A stretch of 42,540 bases of DNA from Sagittula marina (GCF_014196795.1 NZ_JACIEJ010000019.1:1-42540), one strand, 5' to 3'; positions 16,119 to 25,429 are shown, numbered from the stretch's first letter. Made by a program: numbers and translations. Notes: generated by a model from the sequence alone, not told the origin.

Positions 16119-17786
16119 TCAGCTCCAGTACCAAAGCGCAGCGTTGGAGGATTCTGTACGGACGTTCGAGTTTGCCTCGAACCCTTCCAGCCCGGCCTTG
16201 CGACCAAAGACGTTGACGTAGCGGAACAGCGGCAGGAACGGCAGATCCTCGCGGATGATCGCCTGGATTTCTTTGTAGATTTCCTTGCGACGTTCCGTAT
16301 CAAACGTTTTCGCGCCCTCTTCCAGAAGGCTGTCCACCTTGGGGTTGGAATACTGCGCGTTGTTCGAACCGCTGCCGCTTTTGGCTGCAATCGCATCACT
16401 ATGGAAGCGGTTGGTCACATCCGGGTCGGCGCCAATCAGGTAGGTGATCCCGACCATGGCGCTTTCGAATTGCGACTGGCCCCAGAATTCGCCCCACATC
16501 ACGGCTGGCGGCAGGTTTTCGATTCTCATCTCGACACCGATGTCCGCATAGGTCTGCTGAATGAACTGCTGCGCCTGCTCGCGCAGGTGCGCGCCGGTGG
16601 TGGTGGAGTTCGCAAAGCTCAGCCGCAGGCCATCCTTTTCGCGGATCCCGTCAGCGCCGGGCACCCAGCCTGCTTCGTCCAGCAGGCTTTTGGCCTTTTC
16701 GAGGTCGAAGGAATGCTCCGGCAGGTCCGGGTTGAAGTAGCTCGACGTTGACGGCATGAAGGTTTCCGCTTCGCCACCGACACCGAAATACAGGATGTCG
16801 ATAATCGACTTCCGGTCGATAGCGTAATAAAGTGCCTCGCGCACCGCCTTGTCCTGGAACACCGGCAGGGCCTGATTGAGGTAGATGGATTCGAGCGTCC
16901 CGCGCGGCTCAAGCGTGACGACGCGGTCTTCGAGCGCCTTGGCTTCAGCGTAATTGTCGGCCGTGATGTAGGCCTGGCCAACGAGGTCGACTTCCCCGCT
17001 GCGGAACTGGGTATAAAGCACCGTCATGTCCGGGATGTACTTGAACACAAGCTGTTCGATGTACGGGCCGTCGCCGTGGTAGTCCGGGTTCGCCACCAGC
17101 GAAACATTGTCGCCAGCCTGGCGCGACCCCCACTTGAAGGCACCGGTGCCGACGGGCGCTTGGTTGAATGGCGCATCGTTGGGATCTTCTGCCTGGCCAA
17201 GGATATGCTCGGGCATGATGAAGGTTTCGGTCAGGAACGAGATATACGGCGCGAAAGGCTCTTCCATGCGCCAGGTGATCTCGGTCGGGGAGACGACTTC
17301 GATGTCGCGGACCAGATCGTGGCCCGTGGTCCGCCAGGCGCGGAAATCGGGGTTGGTGATCAGCTCGAGAGTGAATTTGACGTCCTCGGCGGTGAACGCC
17401 TCGCCGTCGTGCCACTTTACATCGTCGCGCAGCTTGACCCGCCATTGCAGGCCGTCCTCGGACAGACCGCCATTCTCGATCGTCGGTACCTCTGTGGCAA
17501 GGTTCGGAACGATCTCACCCTCGGGGGTGATGCGGAACAGCGCGTCGAAGATTGAAAATGCAACGCCGTCATCGGTTTCGATATGTGGCATCAGCGGGTT
17601 GAAGACTGTGGGCTCCTGCGACAGACCGACCACGACGCGACCTGTAGGCTCGGACGGAGGAGTCTGCGCAAAGGCAGGCTTGCCCAGCAGATTGGGCGCC
17701 ACAATTCCGATCGCGCCACCTGCGGTCATCATGCGCAATGTCTGTCGCCGGGTGAAGGTCATGCCGGTTTCTTTGGTCTTTTTCAT
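16119..17786 (-). CDS. Peptide/opine-type ABC transporter substrate-binding protein
   Basis: The product is 555 aa, a normal size for SBP_bac_5 (cluster C) binding proteins. The N-terminus has a twin-arginine signal (FTRRQTLRMM, arginines 13-14) and a hydrophobic stretch ending in KPAFA at residue 40, so it should be exported folded by the Tat route. Family features include VVGLSQEPTVFNPL, the KLRDDVKWHDGEAFTAEDVKFT segment (the strongest family signature) and ALYYAIDRKSII. Such proteins bind di/oligopeptides, opines, glutathione or other amino-acid conjugates; the ligand is unknown. Gene order ATPase, binding protein, DppB, DppC is unusual only in that the ATPase gene comes first. Confidence 0.92.
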   Translation of the reverse strand: MKKTKETGMTFTRRQTLRMMTAGGAIGIVAPNLLGKPAFAQTPPSEPTGRVVVGLSQEPTVFNPLMPHIETDDGVAFSIFDALFRITPEGEIVPNLATEVPTIENGGLSEDGLQWRVKLRDDVKWHDGEAFTAEDVKFTLELITNPDFRAWRTTGHDLVRDIEVVSPTEITWRMEEPFAPYISFLTETFIMPEHILGQAEDPNDAPFNQAPVGTGAFKWGSRQAGDNVSLVANPDYHGDGPYIEQLVFKYIPDMTVLYTQFRSGEVDLVGQAYITADNYAEAKALEDRVVTLEPRGTLESIYLNQALPVFQDKAVREALYYAIDRKSIIDILYFGVGGEAETFMPSTSSYFNPDLPEHSFDLEKAKSLLDEAGWVPGADGIREKDGLRLSFANSTTTGAHLREQAQQFIQQTYADIGVEMRIENLPPAVMWGEFWGQSQFESAMVGITYLIGADPDVTNRFHSDAIAAKSGSGSNNAQYSNPKVDSLLEEGAKTFDTERRKEIYKEIQAIIREDLPFLPLFRYVNVFGRKAGLEGFEANSNVRTESSNAALWYWS

Positions 17787-17813
17787 TTTGTTTTTCCCTG
17801 TTTTGGTAGTGGT

Positions 17814-19496
17814 TTATGTCCCGGTATCCGCTTGTGTGGGCACCGTGGTCTTGTCGTCGAAGCGTTCCCCCGGGATCGCCGCGACCAACTGTCTCGTGTA
17901 GTCGGCTTCGGGATTGAAGAAGATCTGCGAGGGGCGGCCGAACTCGACAATCCGGCCTTTGTGCATCACCGCGATTTCGTCGCAGATCTGGCTTGCGACA
18001 CGCAGATCATGGGTGATGAAAATCATTGCCACACCGGTCTCGCGCTGGATCCGGTCGAGCAGTTCAAGGATTTGTGCCTGGATCGACACATCCAGCGCCG
18101 ACACTGCCTCATCGGCGATCAGGAGCTGCGGCTTGAACATCAGTGCGCGGGCGACACCGACACGCTGGCGCTGCCCGCCAGAAAACTCGTGCGGGTATCG
18201 ATCGAACGCACGCACGTCCAGACCCACAAGATTCAGCAACTCCATGGCCTCTTCCCGCGCCTTTGAACCCGACATGCCATGTGCTTTTGGACCAACAGTC
18301 AGGATCTGACCGACTGTCATGCGCGGGTTCAGCGAGGCGAAAGGGTCCTGAAAGATCATCTGGATCTTTGGCCGCATGCTGCGAAACTCGGATTCCGGCA
18401 GAGGGGCAATGTCACGCCCGTCGAACAGAATCTTTCCGGAATCGACGTCCATCAGGCGATTGAGCAGCCGTCCCAGCGAGGACTTTCCCGAGCCACTTTC
18501 GCCCACCACGCCCAACGTATGACCGGGCCGCACCTCAAAGGAGACGTCCTGCACCGCAGGAACAACGCGTTCTGTCCGGAACAACCGACTGCCACTGCGG
18601 TAGGTTTTGACCAGATTGCGCACCTTGAGCAGCGGCTCGGCCGCGGCGCTGGCTGTCGCCTCGCGCGGGCGATCCTCGGCACGCAGGTGCGGCACCGCTG
18701 CGATCAGGCGCTTGGTATAGGGGTGGTCCGGCGCTTTCAAAACCTTGGCCGCCTCGCCACGTTCGACCACGTGGCCCTTTTCCATCACCACGACGCTGTC
18801 AGCGATCTCGGCCACCACGCCGAAGTCATGGGTGATGAACATGACGCTCATGCCCTTACGGCGCTGGATATCCCGAATCAACGTCAGGATCTGCGCCTGA
18901 GTTGTCACATCAAGGGCGGTGGTGGGTTCGTCGGCAATAAGGATCGTCGGCTCCAACGACAGCGCCATGGCAATCATCACCCGCTGACGCTGCCCACCGG
19001 ACAGGCGAAAGGGATACTGGTGATACATCATGGCCGGATCGGGCAGGCCGACCTCGGTCAGCAGTTCGACCGTACGCGTCCGGCGCGACTGGGCCGTGCC
19101 TTCGCCATGGGCGGCCATGGCCTCTTCGATCTGAGCGCCAACGGTCATCAGCGGATTGAGCGCAGACAACGGATCCTGAAAAATCATCGACACGACGCGC
19201 CCACGCAGGCTGCGCAATTCCTCGGCTTCCATGCCGACGATTTCGCGGCCTTCCAGCGTGATAGAGCCAGCGCTGGTCTCCATGCCTCTGGGCAGGAGCC
19301 CCATGATGGTGCTCGCGGTCATCGACTTGCCAGATCCAGATTCGCCAATCACGCAGAGGATCTGGCCACGGTTCAGGTTGAAGGAAACTCCCTCGATCGC
19401 GTTAAGCCGTTCCATGCCGACGGGCAGGCTCACCGTAAGGTCGCGAACCGACAGCGCGACGTCGGGGGCGGATGCGGGGTGACCTCCAGCGACCAT
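17814..19496 (-). CDS. Opp/Dpp-type ABC transporter, fused two-domain ATPase (GsiA-like)
   Basis: The product is 560 aa and contains two complete ABC ATPase domains in tandem. Domain 1: Walker A GESGSGKS 51-58, signature LSGGQ 165-169, Walker B ILIADE 185-190. Domain 2: GESGSGKS 332-339, FSGGQ 438-442, LLIADE 458-463. Each half carries the C-terminal oligopeptide-transporter segment (DHPYTKRLIAAVPH; ADYTRQLVAAIPG). It fuses DppD and DppF, as in GsiA. ATG 19496 is preceded by AGAGGAAA. The frame is open to 19781, but the extra 95 codons show no domain, so the 19497-19761 gap is taken as non-coding with no other feature seen. It heads the importer operon. Confidence 0.92.
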   Translation of the reverse strand: MVAGGHPASAPDVALSVRDLTVSLPVGMERLNAIEGVSFNLNRGQILCVIGESGSGKSMTASTIMGLLPRGMETSAGSITLEGREIVGMEAEELRSLRGRVVSMIFQDPLSALNPLMTVGAQIEEAMAAHGEGTAQSRRTRTVELLTEVGLPDPAMMYHQYPFRLSGGQRQRVMIAMALSLEPTILIADEPTTALDVTTQAQILTLIRDIQRRKGMSVMFITHDFGVVAEIADSVVVMEKGHVVERGEAAKVLKAPDHPYTKRLIAAVPHLRAEDRPREATASAAAEPLLKVRNLVKTYRSGSRLFRTERVVPAVQDVSFEVRPGHTLGVVGESGSGKSSLGRLLNRLMDVDSGKILFDGRDIAPLPESEFRSMRPKIQMIFQDPFASLNPRMTVGQILTVGPKAHGMSGSKAREEAMELLNLVGLDVRAFDRYPHEFSGGQRQRVGVARALMFKPQLLIADEAVSALDVSIQAQILELLDRIQRETGVAMIFITHDLRVASQICDEIAVMHKGRIVEFGRPSQIFFNPEADYTRQLVAAIPGERFDDKTTVPTQADTGT

Positions 19497-19761
19497 AGGC
19501 TGTATTTCCTCTTGACTGCGCGCCGGGCTGCGACAGATGTCACCGGGCCGGGGCGTTGTTGTGGGGCGGTCCATCGGTTCGAAGCCGAACCGGAAGGGAG
19601 AATTTCGCCGCCTTTGAGTAGAGTGTGAAGGTTCGCAAGCCACGATGGTGTGGTTTCGCGCCGATGATGCAGCAGGAAAGTCTGTTTCCGGCGCTCCTTT
19701 GGGCATATCCTTCTGGTGATGGCTCATGGTGTGACTCTGGCCATCGCGGCTGGAGCCACGA

Positions 19762-20118
19762 TCAATCCTGAACAACGACATAGATCTTCTGCACCGTTTC
19801 CAGCGTGCGCCACACGCCGGTAAAGCCGGGCTTCATCACGAAACTGTCGCCGGCAGCAAAGCTGTGCGTCGCGCCGCCGGTTTCTTCGATCTCGACTGAG
19901 CCGGACAGGATGTGACAGAATTCAAACGTCGTCCCCTTGATGGAATGCGTTTCGCCCGGCGTCGCCTCCCAGACCCCCGTCAGCACGCTGCCGTCGCGGG
20001 ACGCGTCCTGCGCCCACGTTTTAAAGGCCGGCGCGCCGGAGATCAGTCTTTCGGGCAAAGGTTGCGCATGCTTCGGCGCGAAATCGGGTTTAGGGTCGAG
20101 AGGGACGAGATTTGACAT
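19762..20118 (-). CDS. Small cupin domain protein (Cupin_3-like)
   Basis: The product is 118 aa, a single beta-barrel. It reads TGVWEATPGETHSI, then FEFCHILSGSVEIEE, then HSFAAGDSFVMKPGFTGVWRTLETVQKIYV, the Cupin_3 (DUF861) pattern shared with ureidoglycine aminohydrolase-like and EutQ-like proteins. The metal-ligand set is partly degenerate (FEFCHIL in place of the usual histidine-rich motif 1), so an enzymatic role is uncertain. It lies between the aldehyde dehydrogenase and importer genes on the same strand, and may bind the imported metabolite or a product. The 168-base gap upstream likely holds its promoter. Confidence 0.82.
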   Translation of the reverse strand: MSNLVPLDPKPDFAPKHAQPLPERLISGAPAFKTWAQDASRDGSVLTGVWEATPGETHSIKGTTFEFCHILSGSVEIEETGGATHSFAAGDSFVMKPGFTGVWRTLETVQKIYVVVQD

Positions 20119-20286
20119 GGATGCTCCTGTTGGAATGGGTTGCGCAGGCCTTTTGCAAAGATCTTTTTGTTTTCTTCAGCCTGCCCCTTGCTGAATTGCT
20201 TTTTGTGCCGAATGCAGCGGCCGTGCAGTGGAAAATGGCGATCATCCCCGTCCTGACAGATTTATCGGCCGGGGCGGATCTGCAGC

Positions 20287-21750
20287 TCAGGACTGAGGGA
20301 AATAGCCCAGCATTGATTTGACTTCGAGATACTCAAGCAGACCTTCGCGCCCGAACTCGCGGCCATTTCCCGACTGGCGGTAGCCGCCAAAGGGGGCGTG
20401 CGGATCGAACGCGGGGTAGTTCAGGTGGACCTGTCCAGCCCGGATCTGCCGACCGACCGCGCGCGCCTGATCCAGATGGCGGCCCTGCACATGCGCGCCC
20501 AGTCCGTACACCGTGTCATTGGCTATGGCGATGCCGTCTTCAAGTGTGTCGTAGGGAAGGACGCACAAGACCGGGCCAAAGATTTCCTCCTGCGCGATGC
20601 GCATGTCGCTCCGGACATCGGAAAACACCGTTGGCCGGACGAAAAGCCCGCTGTCCAGCCCATCGGGGCGGCCCGGCCCGCCAGCGATCATTCGCGCGCC
20701 TTCTGCCATGCCGACTTCGATCATCTGCTGGATGCGGTCGAACTGCGCCCGGTTCGCGATGGCGCCGTGGGTCACACCGGCATCCCTTGGATCACCCACG
20801 GTGATTTCCAAAACCGCGCGGACGACGATGTCCTCGACTTCGGCCAAATGCGCGCGCGGCACGATCATCCGGGTCGGCGCGCTGCACGACTGGCCAAGAT
20901 TGCGCATCGCCGCTGCCACGCCGGGAGGCACTGCGCGCGCCAGGTCTGCATCGGGAAGGATAAGGTTGGGGGACTTGCCGCCCAGCTCTTGCGCCACGCG
21001 TTTGACTGTGTCCGCCGCGGCCTTGGCGACAGCGATGCCTGCCCTGGTGGAGCCGGTAATCGAGATCATGTCGACATCCCGGTGGATCGACAAAGCCGTT
21101 CCCACGCCCGGTCCGTCGCCCTGGACCAGGTTGAAAACCCCGGCGGGCACACCCGCCTCCTCGATCAGTTCGGCAAACAGCAACGCGTTCAGCGGTGCCA
21201 GCTCACTGGGTTTCAGAACCACGGTGCAGCCCGCCGCCAGCGCCGGGGCAACCTTGGCCGTGATCTGGTAGAGCGGCCAGTTCCATGGCGTAATCAAGGC
21301 AACGACCCCGATGGGTTCGCGCACAATCGCGGTGGTTCCGCGCTGCGTGACAAAGGCGAACTCCCGCAAGACCTCGCAGGCCGTGCGCACATGGGCGATG
21401 GCCAGAGGCACCTGCGCCGTTTGTGCATAAGACAGCGCGGCCCCCATTTCGCGCGTCAGGCACTGCGCCAGCATATCTGCCCGATCCTCCATCAGATCGG
21501 CCAGCCGTTCCAGGATATCAGCGCGGTCTTGCGGTGCGCGTGCACTCCATCCGGCGAGGGCCGCCCGGGCTGCGGCGACAGCCCTGTCAACGTCCCGGGC
21601 GTCACCCAGCGGGATCCGGGCTATTTCCGTTTCGGTCGCGGGGTCGATGACGGCTTGGAACGCGCTGCCCTGCGGCGTTACCCAGTCTCCTCCGATCAGG
21701 AACTGATCCACCCGGTTGATTTTGGAAAGATGCGTAAGAGGATCGGTCAT
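20287..21750 (-). CDS. NAD(P)-dependent aldehyde dehydrogenase
   Basis: The product is 487 aa, the standard length. Catalytic residues are all visible: N157 in TPWNWP, E255 in AQELGGKSP, and the nucleophile C289 in GQSCSAPTR. The cofactor motif is FxxxGS-like MISITGSTRAG (228-238), and the C-terminal PFGGYRQSGNGREFG is family-typical. The enzyme oxidises an aldehyde to the acid. Start ATG 21750 has AAAGGA upstream. On the same strand follow the cupin, importer and catabolic genes; an aldehyde produced by the flavoprotein or by the phospho-lyase would be its natural substrate (inference). Confidence 0.9.
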   Translation of the reverse strand: MTDPLTHLSKINRVDQFLIGGDWVTPQGSAFQAVIDPATETEIARIPLGDARDVDRAVAAARAALAGWSARAPQDRADILERLADLMEDRADMLAQCLTREMGAALSYAQTAQVPLAIAHVRTACEVLREFAFVTQRGTTAIVREPIGVVALITPWNWPLYQITAKVAPALAAGCTVVLKPSELAPLNALLFAELIEEAGVPAGVFNLVQGDGPGVGTALSIHRDVDMISITGSTRAGIAVAKAAADTVKRVAQELGGKSPNLILPDADLARAVPPGVAAAMRNLGQSCSAPTRMIVPRAHLAEVEDIVVRAVLEITVGDPRDAGVTHGAIANRAQFDRIQQMIEVGMAEGARMIAGGPGRPDGLDSGLFVRPTVFSDVRSDMRIAQEEIFGPVLCVLPYDTLEDGIAIANDTVYGLGAHVQGRHLDQARAVGRQIRAGQVHLNYPAFDPHAPFGGYRQSGNGREFGREGLLEYLEVKSMLGYFPQS

Positions 21751-22144
21751 GGGGAGAGTCCTTTCTGGCCACCGAGGCCTGAGGCGGGAGCATTTGGGAT
21801 CAACGCCGCCGCCAGCAGGCTTTCCTGGCCATTTTGACCGCTTCGCAAAGGCACGGATGCCGAAGCCCCACCGCGACACGGCAGGATAGTTTGGATAGAA
21901 CCGCAATGAACGCAGTTTCTTGCATAACCGGGCCGTTCGCGGAAAATCCCCTTCAGGGTTTTGATGGATGACCGGTTAGCGAAGAGCGCGCGCGAAAACC
22001 GCCATTTTTCTAATGGTCATATGATCTCCGCACTTTCGTCGACACCGTCGGCCAGGAACTCCGCAGGTAATATCAGTCGCAGGGCACTTGTTGGTTGACC
22101 GTAGCGCCCTCGTTTTCCTGCCTATCAGCTCGCAGACTTGATGA
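21751..22144. other. Non-coding gap between aldehyde dehydrogenase and OmpA-family remnant
   Basis: These 394 bases hold the promoter side of the aldehyde dehydrogenase gene and the upstream region of the broken OmpA gene. No credible gene is seen; small open frames here have no recognisable features. An imperfect palindrome GGTCATATGATC at about 22015-22026 (10 of 12 symmetrical) could be an operator but is weak. Confidence 0.5.
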
Positions 22145-23079
22145 ATGCCCCCGCGTCGGCTTTCCTCAAAAAACAAGAGGCCACTCATACATTCAATCCT
22201 TCGCGCCTTCGCAATTGGCCTCGCTGCGTCCCCTGCCGCCGCGCAGCAGAGCGACTATAGCGACGATGCGCGCGGCATTCTCTTTCTTCCTCAGGGCGAT
22301 CGTTCCTTTGCTGGCGCGATTGTCTCGCACACAGTGGGCAGCCGATCGATCAGGACTTCGGCACAGGACCCGGCCGCAGTGCTGGGCGCATCAAACTACT
22401 CCGGAAATGTGAATGGCGGCAGCTTCTTGTAACTCGGTTGCGACGGAAATGTGGTTTTGCAGTTTACCGACAACGCCCTTGCGGATGTGGAGGGACCGGA
22501 CCTTTACGTTTTCAAGGGTGGCCGAAAGTCGACGGGATGGTGCTCGCCACTTCTATCGATGGCATGGATTGGACAGACGTCGCTGCGATGACCGGAGGGC
22601 GGTCCGAGGTGGACACTGCAGGCAGCGCGCAAGCCGGAACTGTTTCCCGCTACGTGCGTCTTACCGATGAGGGCAAGGGGCATGGCACTTCATTTGCCGG
22701 GGCTGATGTCGTTGCGTTTGCGGCCATCGGTTCAGCCCTACGGTTCACTTTGGACGGCGCCGTGATGTTTGCCCATGACAACACCTACCTTCTGCCGGCC
22801 CTCAGGGCGGCTCTCGACACGCTCGCCGCGCAGATCGCCGAGGCCAACCTCTCCGCTTTCCGCGTTGTCGGCCATAGCGACGCCACCGGCAGCGACGCGT
22901 ATAATATGACACTGTCGCGTGAGCGTGCCGCCGCAGTGCGCGACTACTTTGCAAGTCTCGACAACCTGAACAGCGTGTCGATCTCGTCCGAAGGCCGGGG
23001 AGAGGCCGATCCGCTTTCAAGCAAAGAGACCGAACAAGGTCGCGAACGGAACCGACGCGTGGAGATCATCGGCCGTTGA
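22145..23079 (+). pseudogene. OmpA-family outer membrane protein, broken by a stop and a frameshift
   Basis: The first frame (22145 to about 22435) has a signal peptide ending LAASPAAAQQ and a domain reading DPAAVLGASNYSGNVNGGSFL, then TAA at about 22433. In the same frame past the stop, homologous-looking coding goes on (LGCDGNVVLQFTDNALADVEGPDLYVF). Near 22520 the frame shifts, and the rest (PKVDGMVLATSIDGMDWTDV onward) continues in the next frame to 23079. The C-terminal 110 residues are an OmpA peptidoglycan-binding domain: VVGHSDATGSDAYNMTLSRERAAAVRDYF and QGRERNRRVEIIGR. An intact version would anchor the outer membrane to peptidoglycan. Two independent lesions argue for a dead gene rather than programmed recoding. 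The 211 bases after it hold nothing seen. Confidence 0.8.
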
Positions 23080-23290
23080 TATGGCGTCTAGTGGTCGTTT
23101 CGACGGCATCGCTGGGCAACCGGAAAGGATCGTTGGCCGTTGTTGCCAAAGGCCGACGTGGGCCCTGCCCGACATCGAAACGTTGCCTGGAACAGGTCCG
23201 CACGCCGCTCCGTCCCCCGTTTCGACGATCAAAAGAGAGCTGAATATCAGTTTTCCGGCGCCTTGCGAGGGTCTGTCGAACTGCGGACGG

Positions 23291-24196
23291 TCAAGCCATT
23301 GGCATGGCGCTGATCTCCGCCGTCAGCCGCTCGACAAACTTGTCTATTCGAAGCGAACGCACGGCGCGGGGGTTCAGCAAAGCCACGATGTCGGCGTCCG
23401 GGAGGGACCAGTCCGGCAACACGCGCACCAGCCTGCCAGCACGCAGGTCGGCGGAAATGCTCCATTCGGACCGCTCCACGATCCCGAATCCGTCCAGAGC
23501 CCATGCGCGCAGGACTTCTCCGTCGTTGCAGCTGTAAACCGGCTGCACGCGCAAGTTCATTTCGATGCCGTCAGGACCCGTCAGCGGCCAAAGCGAGGCG
23601 TCGGCCTGGTTCTCGCGCACCACACCGACCCGGTGGGCAGCCATGTCCTGGGGTTTCTGCGGAAGACCGACGCGCCCCGCGTAATCGGCTGATGCCACCA
23701 ACAGGCGACGGTTGGGCGCAAGCTTGCGCTGCGTAATCCGCAGGTTCGGCAATCGCCCCACATGAACCAGGACATCCCAGAGCCCGTCGTTCATCGCGCC
23801 CACGGGATCTTCGCGGAGGCTGAGCATCGGGCGCAGCTCCGGGTTCTCCTCGCCGAAGCGCGTGAGAACCGGGGCAACGCGCAAGCGCCCGAAGCCGAAG
23901 GGTGCAATGACATGAAGTGGCCCGTCGATCCGGCCCGCCCGGGCAGACATGTCTTCCGCAAGACTTTCGATGTCGTCCAGGACTCCTTTTGCCCGGTCGA
24001 CCAGATACGCGCCTTCGGCGGTAAGCCTGAGTTGACCCCGACCGCGCTCGATGAGCCGCAGATGCAAGCGGTCTTCCAGCAGTGCCAGACGCTGCGACAC
24101 CGCCGGGGGCGTGACGCCCAGAGTGCGCGCCGCCGCTGCAAGGCTTGGTGCTGTCGAGAGGGCCGTGACAAAGCGGAGATCGGAGACATCAAGCAT
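23291..24196 (-). CDS. LysR family transcriptional regulator
   Basis: The product is 301 aa, standard for the family. The winged helix-turn-helix covers residues 3-62 (LRFVTALSTAPSLAAAARTLGVTPPAVSQRLALLEDRL), followed by a linker helix and a periplasmic-binding-protein-like effector domain from about 90 (GPLHVIAPFGFGR). It is divergent from the DSD1-family gene at 24290, with a 93-base gap containing an 8+8 inverted repeat that overlaps its own start codon. This is the classic LysR layout of autorepression plus effector-dependent activation of the divergent gene. Confidence 0.92.
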   Translation of the reverse strand: MLDVSDLRFVTALSTAPSLAAAARTLGVTPPAVSQRLALLEDRLHLRLIERGRGQLRLTAEGAYLVDRAKGVLDDIESLAEDMSARAGRIDGPLHVIAPFGFGRLRVAPVLTRFGEENPELRPMLSLREDPVGAMNDGLWDVLVHVGRLPNLRITQRKLAPNRRLLVASADYAGRVGLPQKPQDMAAHRVGVVRENQADASLWPLTGPDGIEMNLRVQPVYSCNDGEVLRAWALDGFGIVERSEWSISADLRAGRLVRVLPDWSLPDADIVALLNPRAVRSLRIDKFVERLTAEISAMPMA

Positions 24197-24214
24197 TAAG
24201 GCACAGCTTAATGC
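24193..24214. promoter_or_regulatory. LysR-type operator, inverted repeat
   Basis: GCATTAAG-gcacag-CTTAATGC is a perfect inverted repeat with 8-base arms and a 6-base centre. It has the T-N11-A geometry of LysR sites (ATTAAGGCACAGCTTAAT) and overlaps the regulator's own ATG (24196), so binding would block its translation-proximal promoter. It is 76 bases before the DSD1 gene start. Confidence 0.65.
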
Positions 24215-24247
24215 GGACTTCAGATCATGTGAATATGCCCTGAACTA

Positions 24248-24261
24248 TTTTACGCGTAGAC
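24248..24261. promoter_or_regulatory. Near copy of the 5304 palindrome
   Basis: TTTTACGCGTAGAC matches the perfect palindrome GTTTACGCGTAAAC at 5304-5317 in 12 of 14 positions, with an identical core TTTACGCGTA. It lies between the LysR operator and the DSD1 start codon at 24290. The same regulator may act on both promoters; this is inference from the shared core. Confidence 0.4.
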
Positions 24262-24289
24262 CTTGGGAAAATGCTGGAGGATGACCCCG

Positions 24290-25417
24290 ATGATAAAGCC
24301 CGATCTGTCGAGCCAGAATGCCCTGCCCACGCCCGCACTGCTGCTGGACGAGGCAAAGATGATGCGGAACATCGCGCGACTTGCCGGGCGCGCAGAATGC
24401 CTCGGCGTCTCGCTGCGCCCCCATTTGAAGACGGCGAAATCCGTCGAGGCCGCGCGCCGCCTGACCGGCGGGACGCCCGGCTCCATCACCGTCTCGACCT
24501 TGGCGGAGGCCGAAGTGTTCCACGACGCAGGGCACACGGATATACTCTACGCCGTCGGGATCGCCCCGCAGAAGCTGGAGCGCGTACAAGCGCTGCGTCG
24601 CCGGGGGTGCGACCTCACGGTGATCCTCGACAGCGAGGCGCAGGCACAGGCCGTGACACAGGCAGCCGTTCCTGCACTGATAGAGATCGACAGCGACGGC
24701 CATCGTGGCGGGCTTCGATCGGATGATCCGGCGCTGATCCAGATCGGGCGCATCTTGCATACGGTCGGCTGCTTGCGCGGCGTGATGACGCATGCAGGTG
24801 AAAGCTATAGCGTCCGCGGCGACGCCGCCCATGCCGAGTTTGCCGAACTGGAGCGCAAGGCCGCCGTCGCCGCAGCAGAGGCGCTGCGTGTCGCGGGCCT
24901 GCCGTGCCCAGTCGTCAGTGTCGGATCAACACCCACTGCCCATGCTGCGCGCGATCTGACCGGCGTGACAGAGCTGCGGGCCGGGGTCTACATGTTCTTC
25001 GATCTTGTCATGGCCGGGATCGACGTCTGCACTGTGGACGACATCGCGCTCAGCGTGCTGACGACCGTGATCGGACACCAGCCGGCCAAGGGCTGGACCA
25101 TGATTGACGCCGGGTGGATGGCCTTGTCGCGCGACCGCGGCACAGCGGCGCAGGACGTGGATCAAGGGTATGGCCTGGTCTGCGACGAGAACGGCCATGT
25201 CCTTCCCGACCTGATCGTGAGCAGCGCCAATCAGGAGCACGGGATTGTTTCGCTCCGTCCGGGCGCGGACAGGCCGATGCCGGATCTGCCTGTGGGGACC
25301 CGCCTGCGCGTCCTGCCGAACCACGCCTGCGCGACCGCCGCGCAGCATGATCGTTACAATGTGCTGCCGGTGAACGGCGGCCCCATGCAGACCTGGCACC
25401 GCTTCGGTGGCTGGTAA
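24290..25417 (+). CDS. DSD1 family PLP enzyme (D-threonine aldolase / 3-hydroxyaspartate aldolase type)
   Basis: The product is 375 aa, an alanine-racemase-fold N-terminal barrel with the PLP lysine K47 in SLRPHLKTAK, and a C-terminal domain with the metal-binding motif LPNHACATAAQHD. These mark D-threonine aldolase, D-serine dehydratase (DSD1) and 3-hydroxy-D-aspartate aldolase (BhcC) relatives, which cleave or dehydrate 3-hydroxy amino acids with PLP and a divalent metal. GGAGG at 24276-24280 sits 9 bases before this ATG; an in-frame ATG at 24281 touches the GGAGG and is less likely. The broken OCD gene follows after 12 bases, so the original operon was aldolase plus OCD under the divergent LysR. 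Confidence 0.87.
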   Translation: MIKPDLSSQNALPTPALLLDEAKMMRNIARLAGRAECLGVSLRPHLKTAKSVEAARRLTGGTPGSITVSTLAEAEVFHDAGHTDILYAVGIAPQKLERVQALRRRGCDLTVILDSEAQAQAVTQAAVPALIEIDSDGHRGGLRSDDPALIQIGRILHTVGCLRGVMTHAGESYSVRGDAAHAEFAELERKAAVAAAEALRVAGLPCPVVSVGSTPTAHAARDLTGVTELRAGVYMFFDLVMAGIDVCTVDDIALSVLTTVIGHQPAKGWTMIDAGWMALSRDRGTAAQDVDQGYGLVCDENGHVLPDLIVSSANQEHGIVSLRPGADRPMPDLPVGTRLRVLPNHACATAAQHDRYNVLPVNGGPMQTWHRFGGW

Positions 25418-25429
25418 GGAGACCGACAT

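Noticed and set aside
19497-19781. N-terminal extension of the double ATPase
   Set aside because: The frame is open, but the added sequence has no domain, and a good ribosome-binding site precedes ATG 19496.
4079-21750. An ectoine/hydroxyectoine degradation cluster
   Set aside because: EutB/EutC-like, aminotransferase and aldehyde dehydrogenase families are present, but no M24 ectoine hydrolase, no AstE-type deacetylase, no EutA and no ectoine TRAP/Ueh importer.
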